From Pseudideonella sakaiensis (GTDB lineage Bacteria; Pseudomonadota; Gammaproteobacteria; Burkholderiales; Burkholderiaceae_C): a DNA stretch of 64,000 nucleotides. Under the pieces are notes generated by a model that saw only the letters and a list, made by a program, of their open reading frames with translations, was not told where the DNA came from and ran no database searches. The stretch is from NCBI RefSeq assembly GCF_001293525.1, contig NZ_BBYR01000003.1, forward strand, positions 1 to 64,000, written 5' to 3'. The first letter of the stretch is position 1. The number at the start of each line of letters is the position of its first letter. Shown in pieces: positions 45,451 through 54,063 of this stretch. The translations under genes and the position numbers were made by a program.

Positions 45451-46523
45451 ACCGCGCTGCGCCGGCCGAACATCGCCACCACCAGCGTGACGATGGTGAG
45501 CGGCAGCACGAAGCCCATCATCACGCCGGAGAAGGCCGGCAGCGCATCGTGCTGCTGGGCGGCCAGGATCAGGTAGGCGACGTAGGCCAGGTAGTAGCCG
45601 ACGAAGACGGCGCCTTCCCAGCGCGCGATCTCGCGCCCGGTCAGGAACACCGGCAGGCAGGCCAGCGCCACCGCGAGCATGACCCAGATGTCGAAGGCCA
45701 GCACCGACGGCGCGATGCCCAGCCCGGCGGACCCCGAGACCAGCCCCGACAGCCCCACGCAGCCCAGGATGTTGAAGGTGTTGCTGCCCACCACGTTGCC
45801 GACCGCGATGTCGCGCTCGCCCTTGACGGCCGCGGTGATGCTGGCGGCCACCTCGGGCATGCTGGTGCCGGCGGCGACGATGGTCAGGCCGATGACCACG
45901 TCGCTGACGCCCAGCGCCTTGGCGAAGTTCACCGCCGCCTGCACCAGCAGGTCCGACCCGCCGACCAGCGCCGCCAGCCCGACGGCGATCAGCAGCAGCT
46001 GCACCGGCAGGCGGGCGTCCCAGGCGCCGGCCTCGGCGGGCACGTTCTCGCGCGCGAAATCGTCCTGGGCGGCCGCCGTCTCGCGGCGCGACTGCACGAT
46101 GAGGAAGGCCGTGTAGGCGAGCATCAGCACCACCAGCAGGCCGCCCTCGATCATCGACACCCGGCCGTCCAGCACCAGCACCGCCAGCAGCAGGCTGGCG
46201 CCCAGCATGATGGGCACCTCCTGCCGGATCAGCTGCACGTTCACCACCAGCGGCGTGATCAGCGCGCTGACGCCCAGGATGAACAGCACGTTGAGGACGT
46301 TGCTGCCGACCACGTTGCCCACCGCGATGTCGGTGCGCCCGTCCAGCACCGCGCCCACGCTGACCGCCATCTCCGGCGCGCTGGTGCCGAAGGCGACGAT
46401 CGTCAGCCCGACGACCAGCGGGCTGATGCCGAAGGACAGCGCCAGCTTCGACGCCCCGCGCACCAGCGCGTTGGCCCCCAGCACCAGCAGCACGAGGCCG
46501 CCCGCGAACATCAGCAGGTTCAT
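45435..46523 (-). CDS. Calcium/sodium antiporter (CaCA family, YrbG-like)
   Basis: Inner-membrane protein of 362 residues with the two inverted alpha repeats of the family: GLTIVAFGTSAPEMAVS with GNVVGSNVLNVLFILG in the first half, and GLTIVAAGTSMPEVAAS with GNVVGSNTFNILGCVG in the second. About ten hydrophobic segments. It would expel Ca2+ to the periplasm in exchange for Na+. It sits between the Mrp Na+/H+ antiporter and the mxaRSACKL genes, divergent from the latter. Confidence 0.93.
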   Translation of the reverse strand: MNLLMFAGGLVLLVLGANALVRGASKLALSFGISPLVVGLTIVAFGTSAPEMAVSVGAVLDGRTDIAVGNVVGSNVLNVLFILGVSALITPLVVNVQLIRQEVPIMLGASLLLAVLVLDGRVSMIEGGLLVVLMLAYTAFLIVQSRRETAAAQDDFARENVPAEAGAWDARLPVQLLLIAVGLAALVGGSDLLVQAAVNFAKALGVSDVVIGLTIVAAGTSMPEVAASITAAVKGERDIAVGNVVGSNTFNILGCVGLSGLVSGSAGLGIAPSVLAFDIWVMLAVALACLPVFLTGREIARWEGAVFVGYYLAYVAYLILAAQQHDALPAFSGVMMGFVLPLTIVTLVVAMFGRRSAVQGKG

Positions 46524-46729
46524 GCGGCGAGACTCTAGCCGTTCGGCGCCGGCGCCTCCACCTCACCGCGCCGGACGGCTCAAGGTGTGTCGCCCGCGCG
46601 CCCACCGCGCGGCGGGACTGGTGCAGTCTGCGCCCGCGGCAGGCGGCCGCTCCACGCCGCGGGGCGGGGCCGGGCCCGAGGGGGCCGCCGCGCACGAAAC
46701 CTGCACGCGGCGGGCGCCGGAGACAAGCC

Positions 46730-47752
46730 ATGAACTCAGACGATGCGCTGCTCGCCGAGGGGCGGGACCGCGCGCTGGCGCTCGAGCGCGAGGTCGCGCG
46801 GGCGGTGATCGGGCAGGCCGCGGTGATCCGCAGCGTGACGCTGGCGGTGTTCGCGCGCGGCCACGTGCTGCTGCAGGGCGACGTCGGCGTCGGCAAGACG
46901 ACGCTGCTGCGCGCCTTCGCGCGCGTGCTCGGCGGTGCCTATGCGCGCACCGAGGGCACGATCGACCTGATGCCCAACGACCTCGTCTACCACACCTACA
47001 TCGACGCCCAGGGCCGCCCCGCGGTCGAGCCCGGGCCGCTGGTGCGGCACGGCGAGGACCTGGCGATCTTCTTCTTCAACGAGATCAACCGCGCCCGCCC
47101 GCAGGTGCATTCGCTGATGCTGCGGGCGATGGCGGAGCGCAGCGTGCAGGCCTTCAACCGCGAGTTCCGGTTCCCGCACCTGCTGGTGTTCGCGGACCGC
47201 AACCGGGTCGAGCGCGAGGAAACCTTCGAGATCGCGTCGGCCGCGCGCGACCGCTTCATGATGGAGGTGACGATCGACGCGCCGACCGATCCGGCCGAGC
47301 GCCGGGCGCTGATGTTCGATCCGCGCTTCCACGACGTCGACGCGCTGATCGACGGCCTGGCGCCGGCGCTGTTCCCGCACCAGTCGCTGAACGCGCTGGC
47401 GGCCGCCGTGCAGCGCGGCGTGCAGGCCAGCGACGCGCTGCAGGACTATGCGCTGCGGCTGTGGGACGCGACCGCGCGGCCGGCCGCGCACGGCGTGCGG
47501 CTGGACGGCGTGGACACCGCGCAGCTGATGCTGGCCGGCGCCAGCCCGCGCGGCATGGGCCTGCTGATGCGCGCCGCGCGCACCGCGGCCTGGCTGGACG
47601 GCCGCTCGCAGGCGACCCCGCGCGACCTGCAGGCCGTCTTCCCCGAGGTGATCGGCCACCGGCTGTGCCTGCAGCCGGTGCACGAGCTGCGCCGCCAGGC
47701 GCTGGTGCCCGCGCTGCTGCGCGGCCTGCTGGCCCAGGTGCCGGCGCCCTGA
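46730..47752 (+). CDS. mxaR: MoxR-family AAA+ ATPase of the methanol dehydrogenase accessory operon
   Basis: Cytoplasmic ATPase of 340 residues. Walker A is GDVGVGKTT; the Walker B region reads FFFNEINRARPQ, with Asn in place of the first acidic residue of the usual DEINR. The sensor regions and C-terminal lid are present. MoxR ATPases act with VWA and DUF58 proteins, encoded here by the next five genes (mxaS, A, C, K, L), in maturation or metal insertion of methanol dehydrogenase. First gene of the plus-strand operon. Confidence 0.88.
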   Translation: MNSDDALLAEGRDRALALEREVARAVIGQAAVIRSVTLAVFARGHVLLQGDVGVGKTTLLRAFARVLGGAYARTEGTIDLMPNDLVYHTYIDAQGRPAVEPGPLVRHGEDLAIFFFNEINRARPQVHSLMLRAMAERSVQAFNREFRFPHLLVFADRNRVEREETFEIASAARDRFMMEVTIDAPTDPAERRALMFDPRFHDVDALIDGLAPALFPHQSLNALAAAVQRGVQASDALQDYALRLWDATARPAAHGVRLDGVDTAQLMLAGASPRGMGLLMRAARTAAWLDGRSQATPRDLQAVFPEVIGHRLCLQPVHELRRQALVPALLRGLLAQVPAP

Positions 47753-47772
47753 TCGACCGTCCCGGGACCGGT

Positions 47773-48747
47773 GTGACACCCGACCACACGGCGGCGACCG
47801 AGCCGCGCACCGGCACGGCGCCCGGGGCCGGCGCGGCAGGCGGCGCCCCGGGGCGCGACGCCACCGCCGGATCCGCCGGGCCGCGTGCCGCCCCGCCGGC
47901 GCTGCTGCCCGACCTGCACTACCGCCTCGCCCACGCGGCGCGCGGCCACTTCCCGGGCGCGCACCGCGGCCACGGCGGGCCGGGCGGCCTGGACTACCGC
48001 GGCCACGCGCGGCTGCTGGACGCGCCCGACCCGCGCCGCCTCGACCTGCACGCCAGCCTGCGCGACCCGGCGCAGGCCCAGGGCCACTGGCAGGTGCGGG
48101 TGTTCGCGCAGCGGGTCTCGGTGCCGGTGTGGGTGGTGGCCGACCTGTCGGCCTCGATGGGGGTCGGCACCGGCCGGCGCAAGCTCGACGTGCTGGCCGA
48201 CCTGGTCGAGGCGCTCGCCTGGTCGGCCTGGCGCGGTGGCGACGCCTTCGGCTTCGTCGGCGCCGACGAGCGCCTGCGCGAGGACTGGCTGCGGCCGGCC
48301 AGCCGGCTGCGTGGCCAGGGCGGCCCGCTGGCCGAACGTCTGCGCGCGTGGCGGCCCGACGGACGCGATGCCCTCGGCCTGCTCGAGGCCGCCGCGGTGC
48401 TGGGCCGGCGCGGGCTGGTGTTCCTGGTGTCGGACTTCCACCTGCCGCTGGCCCAGGTCGAGCGCCTGCTGGACGGGCTCGCGGTGCACGAGCTCGTGCC
48501 GGTGCTGCTGTGGGAGCCGGACGAGTTCGACCTCGGCCCGCGCGCCGGGCTGGCACGGTTGCGCGACCCGGAGACCGGCGAGCGCCGGCTCGTCTGGTGG
48601 CGGCCCGCGCTGCGCGCGCGCTGGCAGGCCGCGCAGGCGGCGCGCCGCGCCGCCGTGCTGGCGGCCTGCCGCGCCCGGCGCGTCGAGCCGCTCGTGATCG
48701 ACACCGGCTTCGACCCCGAGGCCTTCACGCGGCACTTCACGGCATGA
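47773..48747 (+). CDS. mxaS: DUF58-domain protein MxaS
   Basis: Protein of about 324 residues starting at a GTG 20 bases after mxaR. A low-complexity Gly/Ala/Pro N-terminus (about 1-45) precedes the DUF58/VWA-like region with DYRGHARLLDAPDPRR and VPVWVVADLSASMGVGTGRR, where DLSAS is a MIDAS-like metal site. It ends with ALVIDTGFDP-like sequence. Its place in the order R-S-A-C-K-L identifies it. The stop overlaps mxaA by four bases. Confidence 0.85.
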   Translation: MTPDHTAATEPRTGTAPGAGAAGGAPGRDATAGSAGPRAAPPALLPDLHYRLAHAARGHFPGAHRGHGGPGGLDYRGHARLLDAPDPRRLDLHASLRDPAQAQGHWQVRVFAQRVSVPVWVVADLSASMGVGTGRRKLDVLADLVEALAWSAWRGGDAFGFVGADERLREDWLRPASRLRGQGGPLAERLRAWRPDGRDALGLLEAAAVLGRRGLVFLVSDFHLPLAQVERLLDGLAVHELVPVLLWEPDEFDLGPRAGLARLRDPETGERRLVWWRPALRARWQAAQAARRAAVLAACRARRVEPLVIDTGFDPEAFTRHFTA

Positions 48748-49925
48748 CGACCGCGGCGCGGCCTCGCGTGGACACCGGCCGCGGCCCGCGGCCCCCGCGC
48801 GGCCCGGCCGCCTGCACCTTGCCGGCAGCCGCGCGGGAGGCCCTGCTCGCGTGCGTGCTGGCGGCGTCGGCGACAGCCGCCGCGACCGCGACCGCAGCGG
48901 CCACGGCGGCGCCGACGCGCCCAGTCGCCCAGGCCCCTGCGAGCGCCCCCGCGGCCGCCCCGGCCTCGTCGGGCGACCCGGCCGTCTCGCCGGCCGTCGC
49001 CTCTGCGGCGGCGCCTGCACCCCCGCCATCGCCGTCGCCATCGCCGCCGGTCGGCGCGGCGGCGGCCTCGGTGTCGAGCGCCGGGCTGGACCTGCTCGAG
49101 ACCGAGGAACCGCGCGCCTTCGGCTACCACGTCGGGGACCGCGTCGAGCGGCGCTTCCGGCTGCGCGTGCCGGCCCCGTGGCGGCTCGACCCCGACTCGC
49201 TGCCCGGCACCGGACGGCGCGGCCGCTCGCTGGAGCTGCGCGAAGCCCGCTGGGATCCGCCCGGCCCGTTCGACGGCGACGTACACCGGCTGACGCTGCG
49301 CTACCAGGTCTTCGCGGCGCCGCCGCAGGTGCAGGTGCTGGAGCTGCCCCCCGTGCGCCTGCGTTTCGACGCCGCCGGGCGCGAGCACACGCTGCGGCTG
49401 GACGCCTGGCCGCTCGCGGTCGGGCCGCTGGCCCCGCCGGAGGCGCCGGAGCGCACCGGCCTGGGCGCGTGGCGCCCGCCGGCGCGCGCGCCGCTGCAGG
49501 ACACGTCCGCGATCGAGGCCCGGCTCGTGCTGTGGGGGACGCTGGCGGCGCTGGCCATCGCCTGGCTGGCGGTGGTCTACGGCGTGGCGCCGCGCTGGGC
49601 GGCCCGCCGGCTGCCCTTCGGCCGCGCGTGGCCGGCACTGCGCGGGCTGCCGGACGCGCCCCCGGCCGAGGCCGAACGCCAGGCCTGCCGCGCGCTGCAT
49701 GCCGCGTTGAACGCGACCGCCGGCGAGGCGGTGTTCGCCCAGGGGCTGGACCGCTTCCTCGCGCGCATGCCGCGCTACGCGCCGCAGCGCGGCGCGCTGC
49801 AGGCCTTCTTCGCGCGCTCCGACCAGCTGTTCTACGGCAGCGCCGACGCCGCAGGCCCCGGCAACGGCCGCGCGCTGCGGCAGCTGGCGCGCGCGCTGCG
49901 CGACCTCGAGCGGGGGGCCGCCTGA
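48744..49925 (+). CDS. mxaA: MxaA-like methanol oxidation accessory protein
   Basis: Protein of 393 residues. A signal or anchor segment (about 28-50) is followed by a very long Ala/Pro/Ser-rich linker, then a periplasmic beta domain (GYHVGDRVERRFRLRVPAPW, VHRLTLRYQVFAAPPQ). One hydrophobic helix (about 255-280, LVLWGTLAALAIAWLAVVYG) follows, then a cytoplasmic helical tail. This matches MxaA, implicated in calcium insertion into methanol dehydrogenase. It overlaps mxaS (four bases) and mxaC (one base). Confidence 0.82.
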   Translation: MTTAARPRVDTGRGPRPPRGPAACTLPAAAREALLACVLAASATAAATATAAATAAPTRPVAQAPASAPAAAPASSGDPAVSPAVASAAAPAPPPSPSPSPPVGAAAASVSSAGLDLLETEEPRAFGYHVGDRVERRFRLRVPAPWRLDPDSLPGTGRRGRSLELREARWDPPGPFDGDVHRLTLRYQVFAAPPQVQVLELPPVRLRFDAAGREHTLRLDAWPLAVGPLAPPEAPERTGLGAWRPPARAPLQDTSAIEARLVLWGTLAALAIAWLAVVYGVAPRWAARRLPFGRAWPALRGLPDAPPAEAERQACRALHAALNATAGEAVFAQGLDRFLARMPRYAPQRGALQAFFARSDQLFYGSADAAGPGNGRALRQLARALRDLERGAA

Positions 49926-51004
49926 TGCCGCAGGGCCTCGCTTTCGAGCACCCGGCCTGGCTGCTGCTGCTGCCGCTGGCCCTGCTGCCGTGGTGGCAGC
50001 AGGCGGCCGCCGACCGCACGACGGCCTGGCTCGCCGGCCTGCCCCCCGACGCGGCCTCGCGCCGCATAGACCGCACGCTGCGCGGCGCCCGGGTGCTGGC
50101 GCTGGCGGCCCTGGTGCTGGCGCTGGCCGGGCCGCACCGCCCGGAGGTGCCGGTGGAGCGCACCGGCACCGGCGCGGAGATCATGCTGGTGCTGGACCGC
50201 AGCCGCAGCATGGACCAGGGCTTCGCGGGCGCCGGCCAGGCCCCGCCGCCCAAGGGCACCGGGCCCGAGGCCCTGTCCTACTACGTGCAGCTGCAGCAGC
50301 GGCGCAACCAGTCCTCGAAGGGCCAGGTGGCGCGCACGCTGCTGGGCGAGTTCGCCGCGCGCCGGCCCGACGACCGCTTCGCGATGGTGGTGTTCAGCAC
50401 CCGCGCGATGCCGGTGCTCGACTTCACGCAGAAGCGCGACGCGGTGCAGGCGGCGATCGCCGCCGGCAACATCGGCCGCGGGCTGTCGGAGACCGACATC
50501 GGCCAGGCCCTGCAGTCCGCGCTGGCGGCGTTCGAGGACCGGCCCTACACCGGCAGCCGCATCGTGCTGCTGGTGAGCGACGGCGGCGACCACCTCGACC
50601 CGGACGTGCGCCGCCTGCTGGGCGAGCAGATGCGGCGGCTGCGCGTCTCGCTGTACTGGATCTACATCCGCTCGGCCGCCAGCCCCGGGCTGATGCGCGA
50701 CGGCATCGAGGCGGCCCATGCCGACACCGTGCCCGAGCACTTCCTGGACCGCTGGTTCGCGTCCATCGGCGTGCCTTACCGGGCCTACGAGGCAGAGGAC
50801 GGCGCCGCGCTGCAGCGCGCCATCGACGACGTCGACCGGCTGGAGAACCTGCCGATCGTCTACACCGACATGCTGCCGCGCCGCGAGTTCACGCCGTGGG
50901 CGCTCGGCGTGGCGCTGGCCGCGGTGCTGCTGCTGCTGGCGGCGCAGGCGCTGCGGCTGCCAGCGGCGCTGCCCGGCGCTGCGCCACCGGGCCCGGCCGG
51001 CTGA
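49925..51004 (+). CDS. mxaC: VWA-domain protein MxaC
   Basis: Membrane protein of 359 residues. It starts with FEHPAWLLLLPLALLPWW, typical of BatA-like proteins, with a second helix at about 57-72. The VWA domain follows, with an intact MIDAS (LVLDRSRSMD) and VSDGGDHLDP. A last hydrophobic segment (about 320-345) anchors the C-terminus. Part of the mxaRSACKL assembly system. Confidence 0.87.
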   Translation: MPQGLAFEHPAWLLLLPLALLPWWQQAAADRTTAWLAGLPPDAASRRIDRTLRGARVLALAALVLALAGPHRPEVPVERTGTGAEIMLVLDRSRSMDQGFAGAGQAPPPKGTGPEALSYYVQLQQRRNQSSKGQVARTLLGEFAARRPDDRFAMVVFSTRAMPVLDFTQKRDAVQAAIAAGNIGRGLSETDIGQALQSALAAFEDRPYTGSRIVLLVSDGGDHLDPDVRRLLGEQMRRLRVSLYWIYIRSAASPGLMRDGIEAAHADTVPEHFLDRWFASIGVPYRAYEAEDGAALQRAIDDVDRLENLPIVYTDMLPRREFTPWALGVALAAVLLLLAAQALRLPAALPGAAPPGPAG

Positions 51005-51011
51005 CCCCCCG

Positions 51012-51650
51012 ATGCCGCCGCCCGCCCCCACCCCCGTGGTGTCGCCACCGATCGCCGGCGTGCCGGCCGATGCGCTGCGCCCGCCGACCTGGGCCTCGCT
51101 GTTCACGCGCCGCCGCACGCGCGCGGTGCTGCTGCTGCTCGCCGCCGTGCTGGCCCTCGGCAGCTGGGACGCCTGGCGCTGGCAGCAGGCGCGCGCGTCG
51201 AACGCCCGCATCGAGGCGGACCGGCCCGATCCCGGCCTGGCCGGCGACCCTGCGCAGTGGCCGCCGCCGCAGCGCTTCACGCACGCGCGCCAGCTCGCGG
51301 CGGCCGGCGAGCTGGAGGCCGCGCTGAAGCTCTACCGCCCGCTGCAGGGCGACTCGCCGCTCGGCCAGCGGGCGCGCTACAACGTCGCCCACCTGCTGCT
51401 GCTGCAGGCCGAGGAGGTGCGCGCCGGGCCGCAGCCCGGGCAGGCGCTGCCGCTGATCGAGCTGGCCAAGGAGATCTACCGCGAGCTGCTGCGCCTCGAC
51501 CCCGGCGACTGGGACGCCCGCTACAACCTCGAGCGCGCGCAGCGCCTGCTGCCGGATCCGCCGGACGAGGAGGACAGCCCGGGCGAGCCGCCGCAGCAGT
51601 CCGAGCGTGCGGCGACCACGATGCGCGGCGTCTCGCCGGGCCTGCCGTGA
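51012..51650 (+). CDS. mxaK: MxaK-like membrane protein
   Basis: Protein of 212 residues with one N-terminal hydrophobic segment (about 36-55), followed by a helical, TPR-like periplasmic domain (FTHARQLAAAGELEAALKLY, ARYNVAHLLLLQAEEV, DWDARYNLERAQRLLP). The C-terminus is acidic and Pro-rich. Position between mxaC and mxaL identifies it as MxaK. ATG at 51012 follows mxaC by seven bases. Confidence 0.82.
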   Translation: MPPPAPTPVVSPPIAGVPADALRPPTWASLFTRRRTRAVLLLLAAVLALGSWDAWRWQQARASNARIEADRPDPGLAGDPAQWPPPQRFTHARQLAAAGELEAALKLYRPLQGDSPLGQRARYNVAHLLLLQAEEVRAGPQPGQALPLIELAKEIYRELLRLDPGDWDARYNLERAQRLLPDPPDEEDSPGEPPQQSERAATTMRGVSPGLP

Positions 51651-51693
51651 ACCCGCAGGGACCGCCGGCACGCACGGCCAGGAGGGACGCCCG

Positions 51694-52755
51694 GTGACCC
51701 CGGCGCGCCTGGGCCAGGCCGTCCTCACCCGCCTGCGCCGCCTGCGCGCGCGGCTCGCGGGCCACGGCGAAACGCTGCGCCTGGCCGCGGCGGCGCTGCT
51801 GCTGGGCGCCTGCTTCCTGCAGCCGCGCTGGCCGGCGACGCAGCACCGGGTCGACCTCGTGGTGGTGTTCGACGTGACGCAGAGCATGAACGTGGCCGAC
51901 GTGCTGTGGGCGCAGCGGCCGGTGCCGCGGCTGGTGCTGGCCAAGCGCCTGTGGCACGACGCGCTGCTGCGCCTGCCCTGCGGCTCGCGCATCGGCTGGG
52001 GCCTGTTCACCGAGTACCGCAGCTTCCTGCTGCTGGCGCCGGTCGAGGTGTGCGCGAACCTCGGCGAGCTGCGCGCGACCCTGGCGCACATCGACGGCCG
52101 CATGGCCTGGTCCGGCAACAGCGAGATCGCCAAGGGCCTGTACAGCGGGCTGGCGGTCGCCGCGGCGCTGCCGGAGCGCCCCGGGCTGGTGTTCGTCAGC
52201 GACGGCCAGGAGGCCCCCCCGCTCGACGCGCGCCACCGGCCGAGCTTCCCCGGCCGTGCCGGCGAGGTCGCCGGCCTGGTGCTCGGCGTCGGCCAGCCCT
52301 CCCCCTCGCCGATCCCCAAGCTCGACCCGGCGGGCCGGCCGATCGGCACCTGGGGCGCCGACGAGGTCGCGCAGACCGACCCGCGCAGCCGCGGCCGCGC
52401 CGGCAGCGTCAGCGGCGAGGCGATGGCCGACACGCCGGGCACGCGCGCCACGCCGATGCTGGGCGCCACCCCGGGCAGCGAGCATCTGTCGGGACTGCGC
52501 GAGGCCTACCTGCGGCTGCTGGCCGGCGAGACCGGCCTGCACTACCGCACGCTGCACGATGCCGAGGGCCTGCACGAGGCCATCGGCGCGGCCGGCCTGA
52601 CCCAGCCGCTGGATGCGCCGCTAGACCTCCGCCCCGCCTGCGCGCTGCTGGCGCTCGCGCTGCTGCTCGCCGGGCCGCTGGCTGGGCCGCTGTCCGCGCT
52701 GCGGCTCAGGCGCGCCGCAGGCCGGGGTCGACCACCCGCTCGCCGTCTTCCTTGA
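51694..52755 (+). CDS. mxaL: VWA-domain protein MxaL
   Basis: Membrane protein of 353 residues starting at GTG 51694 behind a strong AGGAGGG ribosome site. A hydrophobic N-terminal segment is followed by a VWA domain with MIDAS VVFDVTQSMN and a later GLVFVSDGQEAPP. A C-terminal hydrophobic segment (LLALALLLAGPLAGPL) precedes an Arg-rich tail. The last 50 bases overlap the end of the convergent arsC gene. It closes the mxa operon. Confidence 0.85.
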   Translation: MTPARLGQAVLTRLRRLRARLAGHGETLRLAAAALLLGACFLQPRWPATQHRVDLVVVFDVTQSMNVADVLWAQRPVPRLVLAKRLWHDALLRLPCGSRIGWGLFTEYRSFLLLAPVEVCANLGELRATLAHIDGRMAWSGNSEIAKGLYSGLAVAAALPERPGLVFVSDGQEAPPLDARHRPSFPGRAGEVAGLVLGVGQPSPSPIPKLDPAGRPIGTWGADEVAQTDPRSRGRAGSVSGEAMADTPGTRATPMLGATPGSEHLSGLREAYLRLLAGETGLHYRTLHDAEGLHEAIGAAGLTQPLDAPLDLRPACALLALALLLAGPLAGPLSALRLRRAAGRGRPPARRLP

Positions 52756-53131
52756 CGAAGTCGGGCAGGCGGCCAGCCACCGGCAGCAGCTCCAGCACCG
52801 CTTCCGACGGACGGCACAGCTTCGCGCCCAGCGGCGTCAGCACGATCGGGCGGTTGATCAGGATCGGGTGCGCGTGCATCAGCGCCAGCAGCTGCTCGTC
52901 GCGCCAATGCGCGTCGCCCAGGCCCAGCTCGGCATAGGGCGTGCCCTTCTCGCGCAGCAGGCTGCGCACCGGCACGCCCAGGCGCGCCACCAGGGCCTGC
53001 AGCTGCGGCACGGTCGGCGGGTGCTTCAGGTACTCGACGACGGTCGGCTCGATGCCGGCATGGCGGATCAGCGCCAGCGTGTTGCGCGAGGTGCCGCAGG
53101 CGGGGTTGTGGTAGATCGTGACCTCGGACAT
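52706..53131 (-). CDS. arsC: Glutaredoxin-dependent arsenate reductase
   Basis: Cytoplasmic enzyme of 141 residues that reduces arsenate to arsenite. The N-terminal TIYHNPACGTSRN carries the catalytic Cys12, and HPILINRPIVLTPLG contains the conserved Arg of the family. Last gene of an arsR-arsI-arsC set, seven bases after arsI. No arsenite efflux pump gene is present in the window. Confidence 0.94.
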   Translation of the reverse strand: MSEVTIYHNPACGTSRNTLALIRHAGIEPTVVEYLKHPPTVPQLQALVARLGVPVRSLLREKGTPYAELGLGDAHWRDEQLLALMHAHPILINRPIVLTPLGAKLCRPSEAVLELLPVAGRLPDFVKEDGERVVDPGLRRA

Positions 53132-53138
53132 GGCCCCC

Positions 53139-53669
53139 TCAGCAGCAGCCGGACGCGCTCTTCACGGGCAGGCCGACCGGCCGGCCGCGCGGGGCCGCGG
53201 GGGCGCAGCAGGCCGCGGCTGCGGCCGCGACGGCCGGCCCGGCCGCCGCGGCGGACAGCGCCGGGGCCGCGGTGGGCGCCGGCGCGGCCCCTTCGCCGAA
53301 GACCGGGATGTCGCCGAGGGTGCGGTACTGCTCCCAGGCGATGCCCTGCGGGTCGGTCAGCCAGTACTTGTCGCTGTGCGCATAGCAGCAGCGCGCCTCG
53401 CCCTCGTCGAGCAGGGCCAGGTCGGCGGCACGCGCGCGGCCCTTCAGCTCGGCGAGTTCCTCCTCGCTGTCGGCCTGCAGGCCGAGGTGGTCGACGCCGG
53501 GCCGGCCGCCGCCGCGGGTGGAGATCGCGAAGTTCACCCGCGGATCCTCGAGCATCCACTTCGCGTAATCGGCCTCGAGCCGGCTCGGCGGCGCGGCGAA
53601 CAGCGCCGAATAGAAGGCGATGCTGGCCGGCAGGTCGTCGACGTGGACATGGACATGGAAACGCTTCAT
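53139..53669 (-). CDS. arsI: ArsI/CadI-family glyoxalase-fold protein (probable C-As lyase)
   Basis: Cytoplasmic vicinal-oxygen-chelate protein of 176 residues. Metal ligands are a His in the first strand (RFHVHVHVDDL), H61 (GVDHLGLQ) and E113 (AWEQYRT). The vicinal pair C94-C95 (ARCCYAHSDKYW) is the arsenic-binding feature of ArsI, which demethylates trivalent organoarsenicals. After about residue 125 there is an Ala-rich tail with two more Cys pairs, ending in SGCC. Family alternative is CadI; linkage to arsR and arsC favours ArsI. Confidence 0.88.
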   Translation of the reverse strand: MKRFHVHVHVDDLPASIAFYSALFAAPPSRLEADYAKWMLEDPRVNFAISTRGGGRPGVDHLGLQADSEEELAELKGRARAADLALLDEGEARCCYAHSDKYWLTDPQGIAWEQYRTLGDIPVFGEGAAPAPTAAPALSAAAAGPAVAAAAAACCAPAAPRGRPVGLPVKSASGCC

Positions 53670-53686
53670 GGGGCTCTCCTTCGGGC

Positions 53687-54013
53687 TCAGCAGCAGCGGC
53701 TGCCGGACGGCCGGGCGGGCAGGCAGGCCGCGCCCTGGCAGCAGTTCTCGGTGAGGTAGCCGACGAGGGCGTCCATGCGCCCGTAGGCCGCGCGGTAGAG
53801 GAGATAACGTCCCTCCCGCGCCTGCGTCGCCAGCCCGGCCTGCACCAGTTCCTTCAGATGGAAGGACAGGGTCGCCGGCGCGATGCCGAGGCCCTCCTGC
53901 ATCGCGCCGGGCGTGAGGCCGGGCGGGCCGGTGACGACCAGCGCGCGGAACACCTGCAGGCGCAGCGGGTGAGCCAATGCGGCGAGCGCCCGGACGACCT
54001 CTGTCTCTTCCAT
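53687..54013 (-). CDS. arsR: ArsR-family arsenic-responsive repressor
   Basis: Winged-helix repressor of 108 residues. The helix-turn-helix is in GIAPATLSFHLKELVQAGL. Instead of a Cys pair in the recognition helix, the C-terminus carries C91, C92 and C97 (ENCCQGAACLP) as in the Acidithiobacillus-type ArsR, plus a terminal C107-C108. It should release DNA when arsenite binds these thiols. First gene of the arsRIC operon. Confidence 0.92.
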   Translation of the reverse strand: MEETEVVRALAALAHPLRLQVFRALVVTGPPGLTPGAMQEGLGIAPATLSFHLKELVQAGLATQAREGRYLLYRAAYGRMDALVGYLTENCCQGAACLPARPSGSRCC

Positions 54014-54063
54014 GCTTCGAGAATAATCGAATGATTGGACGGGCACAAGCGGCCGGCGCCGGC

